From Cupriavidus necator N-1 (GTDB lineage Bacteria > Pseudomonadota > Gammaproteobacteria > Burkholderiales > Burkholderiaceae): a stretch of DNA of 64,000 bases. Made by a program: the position numbers and the translations under genes. The stretch lies in the NCBI RefSeq assembly GCF_000219215.1, contig NC_015727.1, forward strand, positions 372,001-436,000, written 5' to 3'. Shown here piece after piece: positions 27,120 through 35,819 of the stretch (within the stretch, counting starts at the first letter, position 1; the number at the start of each line of letters is the position of its first letter). Under the pieces are notes generated by a model. The model saw only the letters and a program-made list of their open reading frames with translations. It made no database searches and was not told the origin of the DNA.

Positions 27120-28400
27120 TCAGAGTTCGTTTTTAACGAACCGTCCGTTTTGCATGATCGCTTTCAGATAACGACCGGGCTCGGTCAGGATGCTGATGTC
27201 TTCCGTCGGATCGCCGTCCACCACCAGAATATCGGCTGCCTTGCCGACTTCGATCGTGCCGGTGATGTGGTCTTGCCCGGCCAGTTCGGCGCCGTTGGCC
27301 GTCGCCCAGCGCATCACGTCGGCTGCGGGAATGCCCATGTCTTTCACGTATACCTCGAGTTCGCGGGCATAGACTCCCAGCTCATGCGGCATGCCTTGCG
27401 CGCCGAAGTCATCGCCGGGAACCATTCTGAGCCCGGCCCTGTTGGCCTTGGGCAGCATCTCGAGCATATTCAGCCAGCCGCGCTGGTCGGGATCCGACAG
27501 GTCGTGCGGCTGGTCCGTCTTCAGGTGGCCAAGAATCCTGGTGAACAACATGCTCGGCACGAGGATGGTGCCCTGCTTGATCATCCTTTCCAGGCATTCC
27601 TCGTCCATGTAGTCGGCATGATCGAGGATATCGACGCCCGCCTCCAGACATTCCAGAATCGCTTCGCGTGTCGCGACGTGCGCGCGCACTCTTTTGTCGC
27701 GCTCATGCGCGGTTTCGACCACGGCGCGCAACTCGGCCTTCGACAGCCCGCGATAGGTCGTGCTCCAGGTGAATCCATGTCCGCCTGTCGGCAACACCTT
27801 GATGATTTCCGCGCCGAACAGGATTTCTTCCCGCACCGCCTTGATCATGTCTGCAACGCCATCGGCGAACACATTCTGTCCGTAGCGGCGGATGCCGTCG
27901 CGCGGCGGAGCAGAGGTCGCCCACCAGAGTCCACGATCCTCATAGTCGCCGGTGGTGGTGACGTGCCGGCTGCATGGCGTAATGCACGGGCCTTTGATCA
28001 GACCCATGTCGACCGCCATCTTCAACTGGATATCGTGGTTATGGCCACAGGAACCGGAAACGACCTGGGTGACACCGGACATGAGTGCAACCTGCATGGC
28101 GTTGGCATACTGGAGCGCCAAAATTGCCGGCGGCTTTTCTTCTCCAAGGAATGTGCCCGCGCGTCCTTTCGAAAACAGCGGCGGGCCGATATCGACGAAC
28201 TCGCCATGCCAGTGGCCCACCGTCATGCCGGGCATGAGCGTCTTTCCGTTCAGGTCGATGCGGCGATCGCCTTCCTGTGGGGCGATCTCGATGTCCACGC
28301 CGGCGATCTTGTCGCCCTCGACCACGACAGTCATGCCGGGTCTGATGGCTCCCCTGCCGGCGAACAGGTTGACGTTTGTAAATACGGTGCGCTGTTGCAT
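27120..28400 (-). CDS. amidohydrolase-1 family protein (imidazolonepropionase/prolidase-like)
   Basis: A 426-aa metal-dependent amidohydrolase. The first metal motif is GHWHGEF near residue 62, the metal-bridging lysine region is around KVLPTGGHG, further histidines lie in RAHVATREA and ILDHADYMD, and the acidic residue in VPGDDFGAQGMPHE. C-terminally it has the composite beta-sandwich segment GKAADILVVDGDP. It heads the leftward run to etfA. A clear paralogue sits at 39441, with the same unusual GHWHGEF and PGDDFGAQGM stretches. Such enzymes hydrolyse cyclic amides, lactones or related bonds. Confidence 0.87.
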   Translation of the reverse strand: MQQRTVFTNVNLFAGRGAIRPGMTVVVEGDKIAGVDIEIAPQEGDRRIDLNGKTLMPGMTVGHWHGEFVDIGPPLFSKGRAGTFLGEEKPPAILALQYANAMQVALMSGVTQVVSGSCGHNHDIQLKMAVDMGLIKGPCITPCSRHVTTTGDYEDRGLWWATSAPPRDGIRRYGQNVFADGVADMIKAVREEILFGAEIIKVLPTGGHGFTWSTTYRGLSKAELRAVVETAHERDKRVRAHVATREAILECLEAGVDILDHADYMDEECLERMIKQGTILVPSMLFTRILGHLKTDQPHDLSDPDQRGWLNMLEMLPKANRAGLRMVPGDDFGAQGMPHELGVYARELEVYVKDMGIPAADVMRWATANGAELAGQDHITGTIEVGKAADILVVDGDPTEDISILTEPGRYLKAIMQNGRFVKNEL

Positions 28401-28768
28401 TGAAGTCCCCTTGGAGCTTGTTATCAGATTCAGTCGCCGTGGATCGTATCGATTGAATCAAGTGAACGGGGTGAACTGGGTGGGCGTGCGAATGGTAGTG
28501 ACAGATTGCAGAGGTCAATCGTAGCTGTTTGATTCCAGCTTTACTGCTACCCATTCAGTAAGGAGTTTTGCTTGCGCAAGCAAGGCAAGGAAGATTCCTG
28601 CTCTGGCTGTGCGGCGGCAAGCAGACGACAGCATCCCGGAACTGCCGGCACAGGCAACTCGAGTTTCGCCAGCGGGCGTTAGCGCCCGTGCACGAATGCC
28701 TAGCATATCGACATCACAGTCGGCCGACATTCGGCGGACCCTTGCTGGCCAAACTGTATGGTTACGCG
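28401..28768. promoter_or_regulatory. 368-bp divergent promoter region with a 16-bp palindrome
   Basis: No gene is seen between the divergent amidohydrolase and alpha/beta-hydrolase starts. A perfect 16-bp palindrome (TTGCTTGCGCAAGCAA) lies at 28568-28583, and a 6-bp-stem hairpin (CGGGCG/CGCCCG) at 28673-28688. The palindrome is a good candidate operator for a dimeric regulator, though none is encoded next to it. Confidence 0.5.
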
Positions 28769-29623
28769 ATGCATCGATTCAAGGTAACGGGTGGGTTGTC
28801 AGTCGCGGCCGATGTCGGAGGAGATGTCCAGAATCCTGTCGTCGTGCTGCTGCACGGTGGCGGCCAGACCCGGCATAGCTGGAGGAAAGGCTTCGACGCG
28901 CTGGTGGAGGCGGGATACCACGTGGTCTCGCTGGACGCCCGCGGGCATGGCGACAGCGACTGGGCCCCCGACGGGGACTATCGCCTGGATGCGCTGGTTT
29001 CGGATTTGCGTTCGGTCCTGGCGCAGATACCGGAAATGCCAATCGTCATCGGGGCTTCACTGGGGGGCATGACCGGGCTCGCCGCGGTTGGGGAGGCGCA
29101 AGCGCCCATCGCGCGCGCGCTGGTCCTGGTGGATATCACTCCCGGGTATGACACGCGTGGAACGGACCATATTGCCGCGTTCATGAATGCCAATCTGGAT
29201 GGGTTCGGCAGCATTGACGAGGCAGCCGACGCGGTGGCGCGTTACAACCCGAACAGGCCGCGCCCGAAAAACCCAGAGGGCCTTCGGCGTAATCTGCGCG
29301 AGCGCGATGGCCGCCTTTACTGGCACTGGGACCCCAGGTTCCTGTCCCACGGGGAATTGCACCCGGATTTCGTGCAAGGCCGCCTCGAGGCCGCCGCGCA
29401 GCGGGTGCGGGTGGCGACTTTGCTGATACGCGGCGGCTTTAGCGACGTGATCGGCGATGAGCAGGTTGATGCGTTTCGCAAACTGATGCCGGCCGCCGAA
29501 TGCGTGACGGTCGCGGGTGCGGGTCATATGGTGGCTGGCGACCGCAACGATGCATTCAATCGCGGCATTCTCGAATTCATTGCGAGGCAGGACAACAGAA
29601 GCGAATCGGCTTATTCCCGGTAG
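28769..29623 (+). CDS. alpha/beta-fold hydrolase
   Basis: A 284-aa hydrolase. The oxyanion motif HGGG is at 29-32, the nucleophile elbow GASLGG gives S97, the acid is D226 (RGGFSD) and the histidine is H253 (GAGHMVAGD), so the triad is intact. I chose ATG 28769; the frame is open upstream but the core fold begins only here. Likely substrates are esters, lactones, thioesters or C-C bonds of a vinylogous diketone. Its close relative is the first domain of the fusion protein at 16110, which lacks this triad. It leads the rightward run with the racemase-like gene. Confidence 0.87.
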   Translation: MHRFKVTGGLSVAADVGGDVQNPVVVLLHGGGQTRHSWRKGFDALVEAGYHVVSLDARGHGDSDWAPDGDYRLDALVSDLRSVLAQIPEMPIVIGASLGGMTGLAAVGEAQAPIARALVLVDITPGYDTRGTDHIAAFMNANLDGFGSIDEAADAVARYNPNRPRPKNPEGLRRNLRERDGRLYWHWDPRFLSHGELHPDFVQGRLEAAAQRVRVATLLIRGGFSDVIGDEQVDAFRKLMPAAECVTVAGAGHMVAGDRNDAFNRGILEFIARQDNRSESAYSR

Positions 29624-29704
29624 CGGCACGGACCGGACTTCCAATCGGGCGTTCCGGTGCACGCCCGGCATTCAATTTGATAAGCGGAACTGAGGAAACA
29701 ATCA

Positions 29705-30841
29705 ATGGCTAACGGACCTCTTCAAGGCTTGAGAGTCGTGGAGTTTGCGGGAATCGGGCCCGGCCCCTTTTGCGGCATGCTGCTGTCCGACATGGGCGCG
29801 GACGTAGTACGCATCGACCGCAAGGGCAGTGCGGCAGGGCCGAACGCGAAATACAACATCGATGCCCGCGGACGCCGTTCGGTGGCGCTGGATCTCAAGC
29901 GGCCAGAATCGCTGGAGCTGTGCCTCAAGCTTTGCGAAAGGGCCGATATCGTGTTTGAGGGCTACCGCCCCGGCGTCATGGAACGGCTTGGCCTTGGTCC
30001 GGACGTGGTGCTCGGCAGGAACCGGCGCATCGTGTATGGCAGGATGACGGGATGGGGCCAGCATGGGCCGTATGCGAACCGCGCCGGCCATGACATCAAT
30101 TACATCGCGATCACGGGTGCGCTCGATGCGATCGGCACCGGGGAGAAGCCGATTCCTCCGCTCAACCTGGTGGGCGATTATGGCGGCGGTGCGATGTTCC
30201 TGGCTTTCGGCCTGCTGGCGGCAGTGCTGAACGCCCGTTCCACCGGACGGGGGCAGGTGGTCGATGTGGCGATGACGGATGGCGCCGCCTACCTTACCGC
30301 CGTATTTCACCGGTTGCGGGCCATGGGCCTGTGGAAGGACGAGCGGTGCGCGAACCTGCTCGACGGAGGCGCACCCTTCTACGATACCTATCGCTGCGCG
30401 GACGGAACGTGGATCGCGGTCGGCGCCATCGAGCCGCAGTTCTATCAGATCCTGCTGGAAAAAACGGGACTGGCGGGAACCATGACGGATGACCAGATGG
30501 ACCGTTCCAGATGGCCCGATATGAAGAGGCAGTTTGCCGAAGTCTTCGCTACCAAGACGCGCGAGGAATGGTGCGCCGTGATGGGTTCGGACGATGCCTG
30601 CTTCGCGCCGGTGCTATCGATCGAGGAAGCCATGCAGGATCCGCATCAGGTCGCGCGCGAGACCTTTGTCGAGATCGACGGCGTGCCTCAGCCTGCCCCG
30701 GCGCCGCGCTTCTCCGTGACGCCTGGCCAGATCCAGGCAATGTCGCAGCGCCTGGATACCGACAGCCAGAGCATTCTGGCGGATTGGGGAATCGGCTCCG
30801 ACTACACTGCGGAACTTGCCGCCGCTGGCGTCGTTTCCTGA
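29705..30841 (+). CDS. alpha-methylacyl-CoA racemase-like (CaiB/BaiF family III)
   Basis: A 378-aa member of the family III CoA-transferase fold. It has the racemase-branch features: GHDINY with H129, VGDYGG with D158 and GAIEPQF with E243, matching the catalytic histidine, aspartate and glutamate known in the Mycobacterium tuberculosis enzyme. The N-terminus (VVEFAGIGPGPFCGMLLSDMGADV) is also typical. The reaction interconverts 2R- and 2S-methylacyl-CoA, needed to degrade isoprenoid or steroid side chains by beta-oxidation. It begins 81 bp after the hydrolase. A true CoA-transferase role cannot be fully excluded. Confidence 0.85.
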   Translation: MANGPLQGLRVVEFAGIGPGPFCGMLLSDMGADVVRIDRKGSAAGPNAKYNIDARGRRSVALDLKRPESLELCLKLCERADIVFEGYRPGVMERLGLGPDVVLGRNRRIVYGRMTGWGQHGPYANRAGHDINYIAITGALDAIGTGEKPIPPLNLVGDYGGGAMFLAFGLLAAVLNARSTGRGQVVDVAMTDGAAYLTAVFHRLRAMGLWKDERCANLLDGGAPFYDTYRCADGTWIAVGAIEPQFYQILLEKTGLAGTMTDDQMDRSRWPDMKRQFAEVFATKTREEWCAVMGSDDACFAPVLSIEEAMQDPHQVARETFVEIDGVPQPAPAPRFSVTPGQIQAMSQRLDTDSQSILADWGIGSDYTAELAAAGVVS

Positions 30842-30866
30842 TCTTTCGTTTTCACAGGGACTTCCC

Positions 30867-31310
30867 ATGTCAACGGATACTGGTTCTCTTCCTTCGGAAG
30901 TCGCCATTCACGCGCTGAAACTGCTTGCCGCCCGCGACTTTGAGGGGTTGAGGGCGCTGCTCGCACCGGACGTGACGCTGGATTGGCCGTTTCACCAATC
31001 CGGTTCGCCGGTGCGGATCGAAGGCGCCGATTCGCTCATGGATGCGGTACGGATCATCAAGGTATTCCAGGATCTGGAAATCAGGATCCTCGAGTTCAAC
31101 GAACAGAAGGACGGCGGAACCAGTATCATCGAGGCAAGGTCCAGGGGGACATATGCCGACGGCCGGCCCGACTACACGAACCACTATATTTTCATCCTGA
31201 AGATCGTGAACGGGAAGGTGACGCGGTGGCGCGAGTTCTATAATCCCCTCGAAGTGATGAAAGCCGCGGCCGGCACCAAGGCAGGAAAGACGGCGCCTGC
31301 CCGCGCTTGA
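30867..31310 (+). CDS. SnoaL/NTF2-like protein
   Basis: A 147-aa small cone-shaped alpha+beta barrel protein. It reads ALKLLAARDFEGLRALLAPDV at the start and NHYIFILKIVNGKVTRWREFYNP near the end, typical of SnoaL-like polyketide cyclase/isomerase families (which include ketosteroid isomerase). It lies 25 bp after the racemase gene. A homologue with the same length and the same NHYIFI and REFYNP/KEFYNP stretches is at 44362. An isomerase or cyclase-type role is plausible; no catalytic residue can be assigned safely. Confidence 0.82.
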   Translation: MSTDTGSLPSEVAIHALKLLAARDFEGLRALLAPDVTLDWPFHQSGSPVRIEGADSLMDAVRIIKVFQDLEIRILEFNEQKDGGTSIIEARSRGTYADGRPDYTNHYIFILKIVNGKVTRWREFYNPLEVMKAAAGTKAGKTAPARA

Positions 31311-31423
31311 TGGCGGGCTTCATGGTTGGCTGCAGCAAGCATGGATTAGCGAAACCCGGCTTGCTCCGGTGACCACTTCCACGCCGCCTTTCAAATCGTC
31401 ATCGTCCTCTGAGAAGTCCCGGG

Positions 31424-32194
31424 TCAGTGGCGAATGGCCGAACCGCCATCGACCGTAACCTCGCCGCCGGTGGTGAAGCTTGAGGCGTCGCTTGCCAGCC
31501 ACAGCGCAGCCTGGGCGACTTCTTCCGGCTTGCCGATCCGGCCCATTGGATGGGCGCTGCACCACATCGCATAAGCTTGCTCGCGTGGCAGGCCCGTTTG
31601 CACCAGCGCGTCCTCGAACATCGGGGTTTCGATTCCGCCGGGATGGATGGTGTTGGCGCGAATCGCATAGCCATTGAGGGCGCAATGCAGGGCAATGGAT
31701 TTGGTCATGGCTACCATTGCCGTCTTCGACGCGCCATAGGCCATCAGGCTGCTCATCGGGCGCGAAGCGATCACGGAAGCGATATTGATGATGGAGGATG
31801 GCTCTCCAGAGGATTTCATCAGCGGCAACGCGGTCTGGCAACCGTAGTAGACGCCGTCAAGATTGGTGGCCATATGCAGCCGCCAGTTTTCCTCGTTGGT
31901 ATCTTCGATCGAGCCGCCGATACTGACGCCGGCGCTGTTGACCAGGATGTCGAGCCGGCCCCACCTTTCGGAAACCGCGTCGATGACGCGGACCCAGTTG
32001 GAGCGGTTCGACACTTCAAGTGCCATGCCGCATGCGCTCGGCCCGATCGATTCCGCCACCCGGCGCGCATCCGCCTCGGAACGCGCAGTGAGGACCACCC
32101 TCGCGCCTTCCCTGGCAAACAGGCGGGCAATGGCCTCGCCCATTCCCTTGCTGCCGCCCGATACCAGTGCCACTTTTCCTTCGAGATCACCCAT
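31424..32194 (-). CDS. short-chain dehydrogenase/reductase (SDR)
   Basis: A 256-aa classical SDR. The cofactor motif is SGGSKGMGEA near residues 13-22, then NSAG, with the catalytic YGASK, IHPGGIETPM and the final TVDGGSA. It is last in the tight leftward operon of thiolase, SDR, flavin oxidoreductase and this gene, starting 21 bp after the flavin oxidoreductase stop. In a beta-oxidation-like setting it could oxidise a hydroxyacyl-CoA or an alcohol. It converges on the SnoaL-like gene, with 113 bp between the two stops. Confidence 0.9.
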   Translation of the reverse strand: MGDLEGKVALVSGGSKGMGEAIARLFAREGARVVLTARSEADARRVAESIGPSACGMALEVSNRSNWVRVIDAVSERWGRLDILVNSAGVSIGGSIEDTNEENWRLHMATNLDGVYYGCQTALPLMKSSGEPSSIINIASVIASRPMSSLMAYGASKTAMVAMTKSIALHCALNGYAIRANTIHPGGIETPMFEDALVQTGLPREQAYAMWCSAHPMGRIGKPEEVAQAALWLASDASSFTTGGEVTVDGGSAIRH

Positions 32195-32215
32195 GTTCCG
32201 ATTCTCCGGTGTTGA

Positions 32216-33361
32216 CTACCTCAACTCGGCAAGCGATGCGGGATCGAATGGCTCCGCGGTATCGCCGGCGAGCGATTTTCTGGCCCACGCCGGATCCCCG
32301 ATCGCCGCGCGGCCCACCGCGACCAGATCGATCTCGCCACTGGAGACACGCTTGACCACCGCATCGACGTTATCGACCGCGCTGAGATTGCTGTTGCCGT
32401 CATACATGCCCTTGTTGACGCCAACGCCTCCAACCGCCATCGCATGCTTGCCGGTCAGCTTCTTGGCCCAGCCGGCCAGGCTGAGATCGGACCCGGAAAA
32501 TGCGGGCCGGTCGAAGTAGCGCACGCTGGCATCGAAGACATCGACCCCGGCGTCGGCGAGCGGTTGCAGCACGTCTGCCAGTTCCTGCGGCGTGTTGCCG
32601 AGCTGGGCGCGGAAGTCCTGCTGCTTCCACTGCGAAAAGCGAAAGAAGATGGGCAGGTTCGGGCCGATCGCCGCACGTATCCTATGCACGATCTCGGCGG
32701 CGAAGGCGCTGCGCCGGGCGCGGTTGCCGCCCCAGCGGTCCGTGCGGCGGTTGGTTTCCTCCCACAGGAACGTATCGATCAGATAGCCATGGCCACCATG
32801 GATCGCGATGCCGTCGAATCCGGCCTGGATCGCGTTGCGCGCCGACCGGACGTGCGCCTCGATCACGTCTTCAATGTCCTGTTCGCTCATCGGCTCGCCG
32901 ATGAGCGGCTGGGAAGGGATCTTCCCGGCATCGATCGACGTGGTTCGTCTCAGCGGCCCCCACAGGCCCGAAGGACCGAGGGTCGGCGCCTCAGGGTGCG
33001 GCCCGGTGCCGGGGAGGCGCATGACGCCCTGGTGCCACAGTTGCGGAATGATCTTGCCGCCCGCCGCGTGCACTGCCTCGACGACCCGGCGCCATCCCGC
33101 CAGCGGCGCCTCCCCATGAAGGACGGGGATGTCGTCCTCGCCAAGACCTGCGTCTCCCAGTGCGGAGCGATGGTCGACGCCGATGGCTTCGGTAATGACC
33201 AGGCCGAACCCGCCGGCGGCGCGCCGGCTGTAGTAGCTGCATACCTGCTCGGTCGGCGCCCCGCGGGGACAGAATCCTCGCGTCATCGGCGACATGACGA
33301 TGCGGTTGGACAAGGTGGTGCCGCGAATGGCGAGCGGCTCGCCCAATAGCTGGCGCGTCAT
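32216..33361 (-). CDS. old-yellow-enzyme family NADH:flavin oxidoreductase
   Basis: A 381-aa TIM-barrel FMN enzyme without the C-terminal iron-sulphur/FAD part of dienoyl-CoA reductases. The active-site HGGHGYLIDTFLWEETNRR and the WGGN that follows are the family signature; MSPMTRGFCPRG near the start fits FMN binding. It reduces C=C bonds conjugated to carbonyls. The start is ATG 33361, four bases after the stop of the preceding SDR, so translation is probably coupled. It would complement the ketosteroid-dehydrogenase-like flavoproteins that introduce such double bonds. Confidence 0.88.
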   Translation of the reverse strand: MTRQLLGEPLAIRGTTLSNRIVMSPMTRGFCPRGAPTEQVCSYYSRRAAGGFGLVITEAIGVDHRSALGDAGLGEDDIPVLHGEAPLAGWRRVVEAVHAAGGKIIPQLWHQGVMRLPGTGPHPEAPTLGPSGLWGPLRRTTSIDAGKIPSQPLIGEPMSEQDIEDVIEAHVRSARNAIQAGFDGIAIHGGHGYLIDTFLWEETNRRTDRWGGNRARRSAFAAEIVHRIRAAIGPNLPIFFRFSQWKQQDFRAQLGNTPQELADVLQPLADAGVDVFDASVRYFDRPAFSGSDLSLAGWAKKLTGKHAMAVGGVGVNKGMYDGNSNLSAVDNVDAVVKRVSSGEIDLVAVGRAAIGDPAWARKSLAGDTAEPFDPASLAELR

Positions 33362-33365
33362 GGCA

Positions 33366-34130
33366 TCAGCGCGGAGGCATGCGGATTGCGCCATCCAGGC
33401 GAATCGTCTCGCCGTTCATCATCGGATTCTCGATGATATGCGTGGCGAGCATGGCAAACTCAGGCGGGCGGCCAAGCCGGGACGGATGCGGCACTGCCTT
33501 GGCGAGGCCCTCGCGCGCTTCCGCGCTGACCCGCGCCAGGATCGGTGTATCGAAGGTGCCCGGCGCAATGGTGCAGACGCGGATCTTCCGGCTCGCCAGG
33601 TCGCGCGCCGCGACGATCGTCATCCCAACGATGCCGGCTTTCGCGGAAGCGTAGGGAATCTGTCCGATCTGGCCTTCGAATGCCGCGACCGAAGAAGTCA
33701 GCACGATCGCGCCACGTTCACCGTCCAGCTCCTCCAACTTGGCCATTTCGGCCGCGGCCAGTCGGACCACATTGAACGTGCCGACCAGATTGATGCGTAC
33801 GATCTGCTCATAGTGCTCCAGGGAGCCGGGCACGCCGGATTTGTCGACGACTCGGATCGGGCCGCCGCGTCCGGCGCAATGCACGGTGGCGCGTAACGGC
33901 GCCATGGCCTGGGCCGTGCGGAAAACTTCGATCATTTGTTCTTCGCTGGTGACATCGGCCGGCACGAAGCGGCATGCACTACCGAGTTCGCTGGCGATTT
34001 CAACGCCCGCCGAGGTCGGCAAGTCGGCGATGACAACCCTGGCGCCCGAAGCGAGCAGCTTCTCGACCGTGGCGCGGCCCAGCCCCGAAGCGCCGCCAGT
34101 GACTACTGCGGAAATTCCCTTGATGTCCAT
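33366..34130 (-). CDS. SDR, 3-hydroxyacyl-CoA dehydrogenase type-2-like
   Basis: A 254-aa SDR of the branch that includes the human HSD17B10 (3-hydroxyacyl-CoA dehydrogenase type 2). It begins MDIKGISAVVTGGASGLG, has HCAGRGGP, the catalytic YASAKAG, and the branch-typical end ENPMMNGETIRLDGAIRMPP. It probably oxidises a 3-hydroxyacyl-CoA (or a steroid-type hydroxyl) with NAD. It lies 22 bp after the thiolase stop and just before the flavin oxidoreductase, so thiolase and dehydrogenase form a classical beta-oxidation pair. The frame is open upstream, but the ATG at 34130 fits the family. Confidence 0.9.
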   Translation of the reverse strand: MDIKGISAVVTGGASGLGRATVEKLLASGARVVIADLPTSAGVEIASELGSACRFVPADVTSEEQMIEVFRTAQAMAPLRATVHCAGRGGPIRVVDKSGVPGSLEHYEQIVRINLVGTFNVVRLAAAEMAKLEELDGERGAIVLTSSVAAFEGQIGQIPYASAKAGIVGMTIVAARDLASRKIRVCTIAPGTFDTPILARVSAEAREGLAKAVPHPSRLGRPPEFAMLATHIIENPMMNGETIRLDGAIRMPPR

Positions 34131-34152
34131 ATTCGTTTCTTCCTCTTTGCTT

Positions 34153-35331
34153 TTATAGCCGTTCGATGATCGTCGCGTTGGCAAGGCCGCCCGCCTCGCA
34201 CATCGTTTGCAGGCCGTAGCGGCCGCCTGTTTGCTCCAGCGCATGCAGCATCGTGGTCATCAGGCGGCCACCCGAGGCGCCCAGCGGGTGGCCAAGGGCG
34301 ATTGCGCCACCACGCGGATTCAGGCGCTCCGGATCGGCGCCGATTTCACGCAGCCACGCCAGTGGCACGCTGGCAAACGCCTCGTTGACTTCGAAGTGAT
34401 CGATATCGCCCGGCTTGAGGCCCGCTTTGGCGAGCGCGCGCTTTGTCGCCGGGATCGGTGCCGTCAGCATCATGTTGGGATCGTCGCCGATCACGTCGAA
34501 CGCCACGAAGCGGGCGCGCGGCTTGAGCCGCAGGCGCACTGCCGTTTCCTCGCTCATCAGCAGCAACGCGGATGCACCATCGCACAGTTGGGAGGAGTTG
34601 CCCGCTGTCACACTCCAGCGGATTTCAGGATAGAGCGCCTGCATCTTTTCATCGACGAAAGACGGCTTCAGATGCGCAATGCTTTCCGCCGTGCAGTTGT
34701 CCCGGATGGTTTCGTCATGGCGGAAATCCACGCCATTTGCCGTCACCGGGACGATCTCGGAAGCGAATGCCCCGCTGTCGCGGGCTGCTTGTGCACGCTG
34801 GTGCGAACGCGCGGAATACGCATTCATCTCTTCGCGCGAGATGCCCCAGCGCCCCGCGATGCGCTCGGCTGCCGTGCCCTGCAGGATCAGCCCGTTCGCA
34901 TAGCGTTCGTAGACCTGGGAGCCGACCGGATCCTGGCCGATGCGCGCGCTGAACATCGGAATCCGGCTCATCGACTCCACGCCGCCAGCGATCACGATGT
35001 CATAGGCGCCGGCAGCGATGCCCTGGGCGGCGAAATGCACCGCCTGCTGGCTCGAGCCGCAGCGCCGGTCCACCGTGGTGGACGGCACGGTTTCGGGCAA
35101 TCCTGCGCCGAGCCACGCAAGACGGCCCGGATTGCCGGATTGCTCGCCAACCTGGCTCACGCAACCCACGATCACGTCATCGACCGAGGCAGGGTCGATG
35201 TCATGGCGCGTCATCAACGCCTTGAACAGGTTTCCCAGCATGTCCGTGGGGTGCAAGGACGAGAGCGCCCCGCCCGCTTTGCCGCGCGCCATCGGCGAGC
35301 GGATCGCGTCTACTATTACCGGATTCTTCAT
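34153..35331 (-). CDS. acetyl-CoA acetyltransferase (thiolase)
   Basis: A 392-aa thiolase-I/II type enzyme. The nucleophilic cysteine is in DRRCGSSQQAVH near residue 88, the histidine in GGAIALGHPLGASG, and the second cysteine in the MCEAGGLANA end; the VNEAFA motif is present too. It cleaves 3-oxoacyl-CoA in the final beta-oxidation step. It heads the leftward operon 35331-31424. This is a different thiolase branch from the SCP2-like one at 5882, so the two probably act on different chain types. Confidence 0.92.
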   Translation of the reverse strand: MKNPVIVDAIRSPMARGKAGGALSSLHPTDMLGNLFKALMTRHDIDPASVDDVIVGCVSQVGEQSGNPGRLAWLGAGLPETVPSTTVDRRCGSSQQAVHFAAQGIAAGAYDIVIAGGVESMSRIPMFSARIGQDPVGSQVYERYANGLILQGTAAERIAGRWGISREEMNAYSARSHQRAQAARDSGAFASEIVPVTANGVDFRHDETIRDNCTAESIAHLKPSFVDEKMQALYPEIRWSVTAGNSSQLCDGASALLLMSEETAVRLRLKPRARFVAFDVIGDDPNMMLTAPIPATKRALAKAGLKPGDIDHFEVNEAFASVPLAWLREIGADPERLNPRGGAIALGHPLGASGGRLMTTMLHALEQTGGRYGLQTMCEAGGLANATIIERL

Positions 35332-35819
35332 TGTCGTACCCTTTCTCTTTATCCCTGATCAGATTGCCGCGCATGGCGATGGACTTATGCTGAATCGCAA
35401 CAAGTGCGCATCGCCGCTGCAGGAGAAGCTGCGATCCAGCATAAGTCATCGCCAAAATGAGGGACATGGCGAAAGCATGCTGGACAAATGCGATTGCGCT
35501 CTCAAGCAGTTAAGGATGGTGTTCAACGCCGCGTGCGTCGCCATCCGCCGCACCCCACGCAGCGTCAAGTTGACGTTGCCGGCCGCCGTGCGGTGTGCGG
35601 CCGCGGAAAAAATGCGGCATGTGCAAAATCAGTGAGCTGGCCAAGAGTTCCTCGTCACATCCAAGGTGCCAAAGCTGCTGAAAGCCCACGCCTGGTGCGC
35701 ATTTTCACTGCCAACGCATGGGCTTTGTTCTCCATTGGATGTGGCATGGCTGCGCGCTTGTCAGGGCTGCGCGGCACCATGCAAACTCCGGCACAGAACA
35801 TAACGAGGGTGCATGCACG
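35332..35819. other. 488-bp gap with a long inverted repeat
   Basis: No gene is recognisable. It holds the promoter of the leftward thiolase operon and, at 35375-35453, a strong imperfect inverted repeat described separately. Short open frames to the right of the repeat have no protein features I recognise. The right end has GAGGG before the ATG of the CoA-ligase remnant. Confidence 0.45.
35375..35453. repeat. 24/25-bp imperfect inverted repeat
   Basis: The left arm 35375-35399 and the right arm 35430-35453 pair over 24 bases with one mismatch and one bulged G, closed by a 30-base loop. The core GACTTATGCTG / CAGCATAAGTC is perfect except for the bulge. It lies about 44 bp upstream of the thiolase start. 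It could be a pair of regulator sites, an RNA hairpin in the leader, or a remnant of terminal repeats. Confidence 0.6.
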
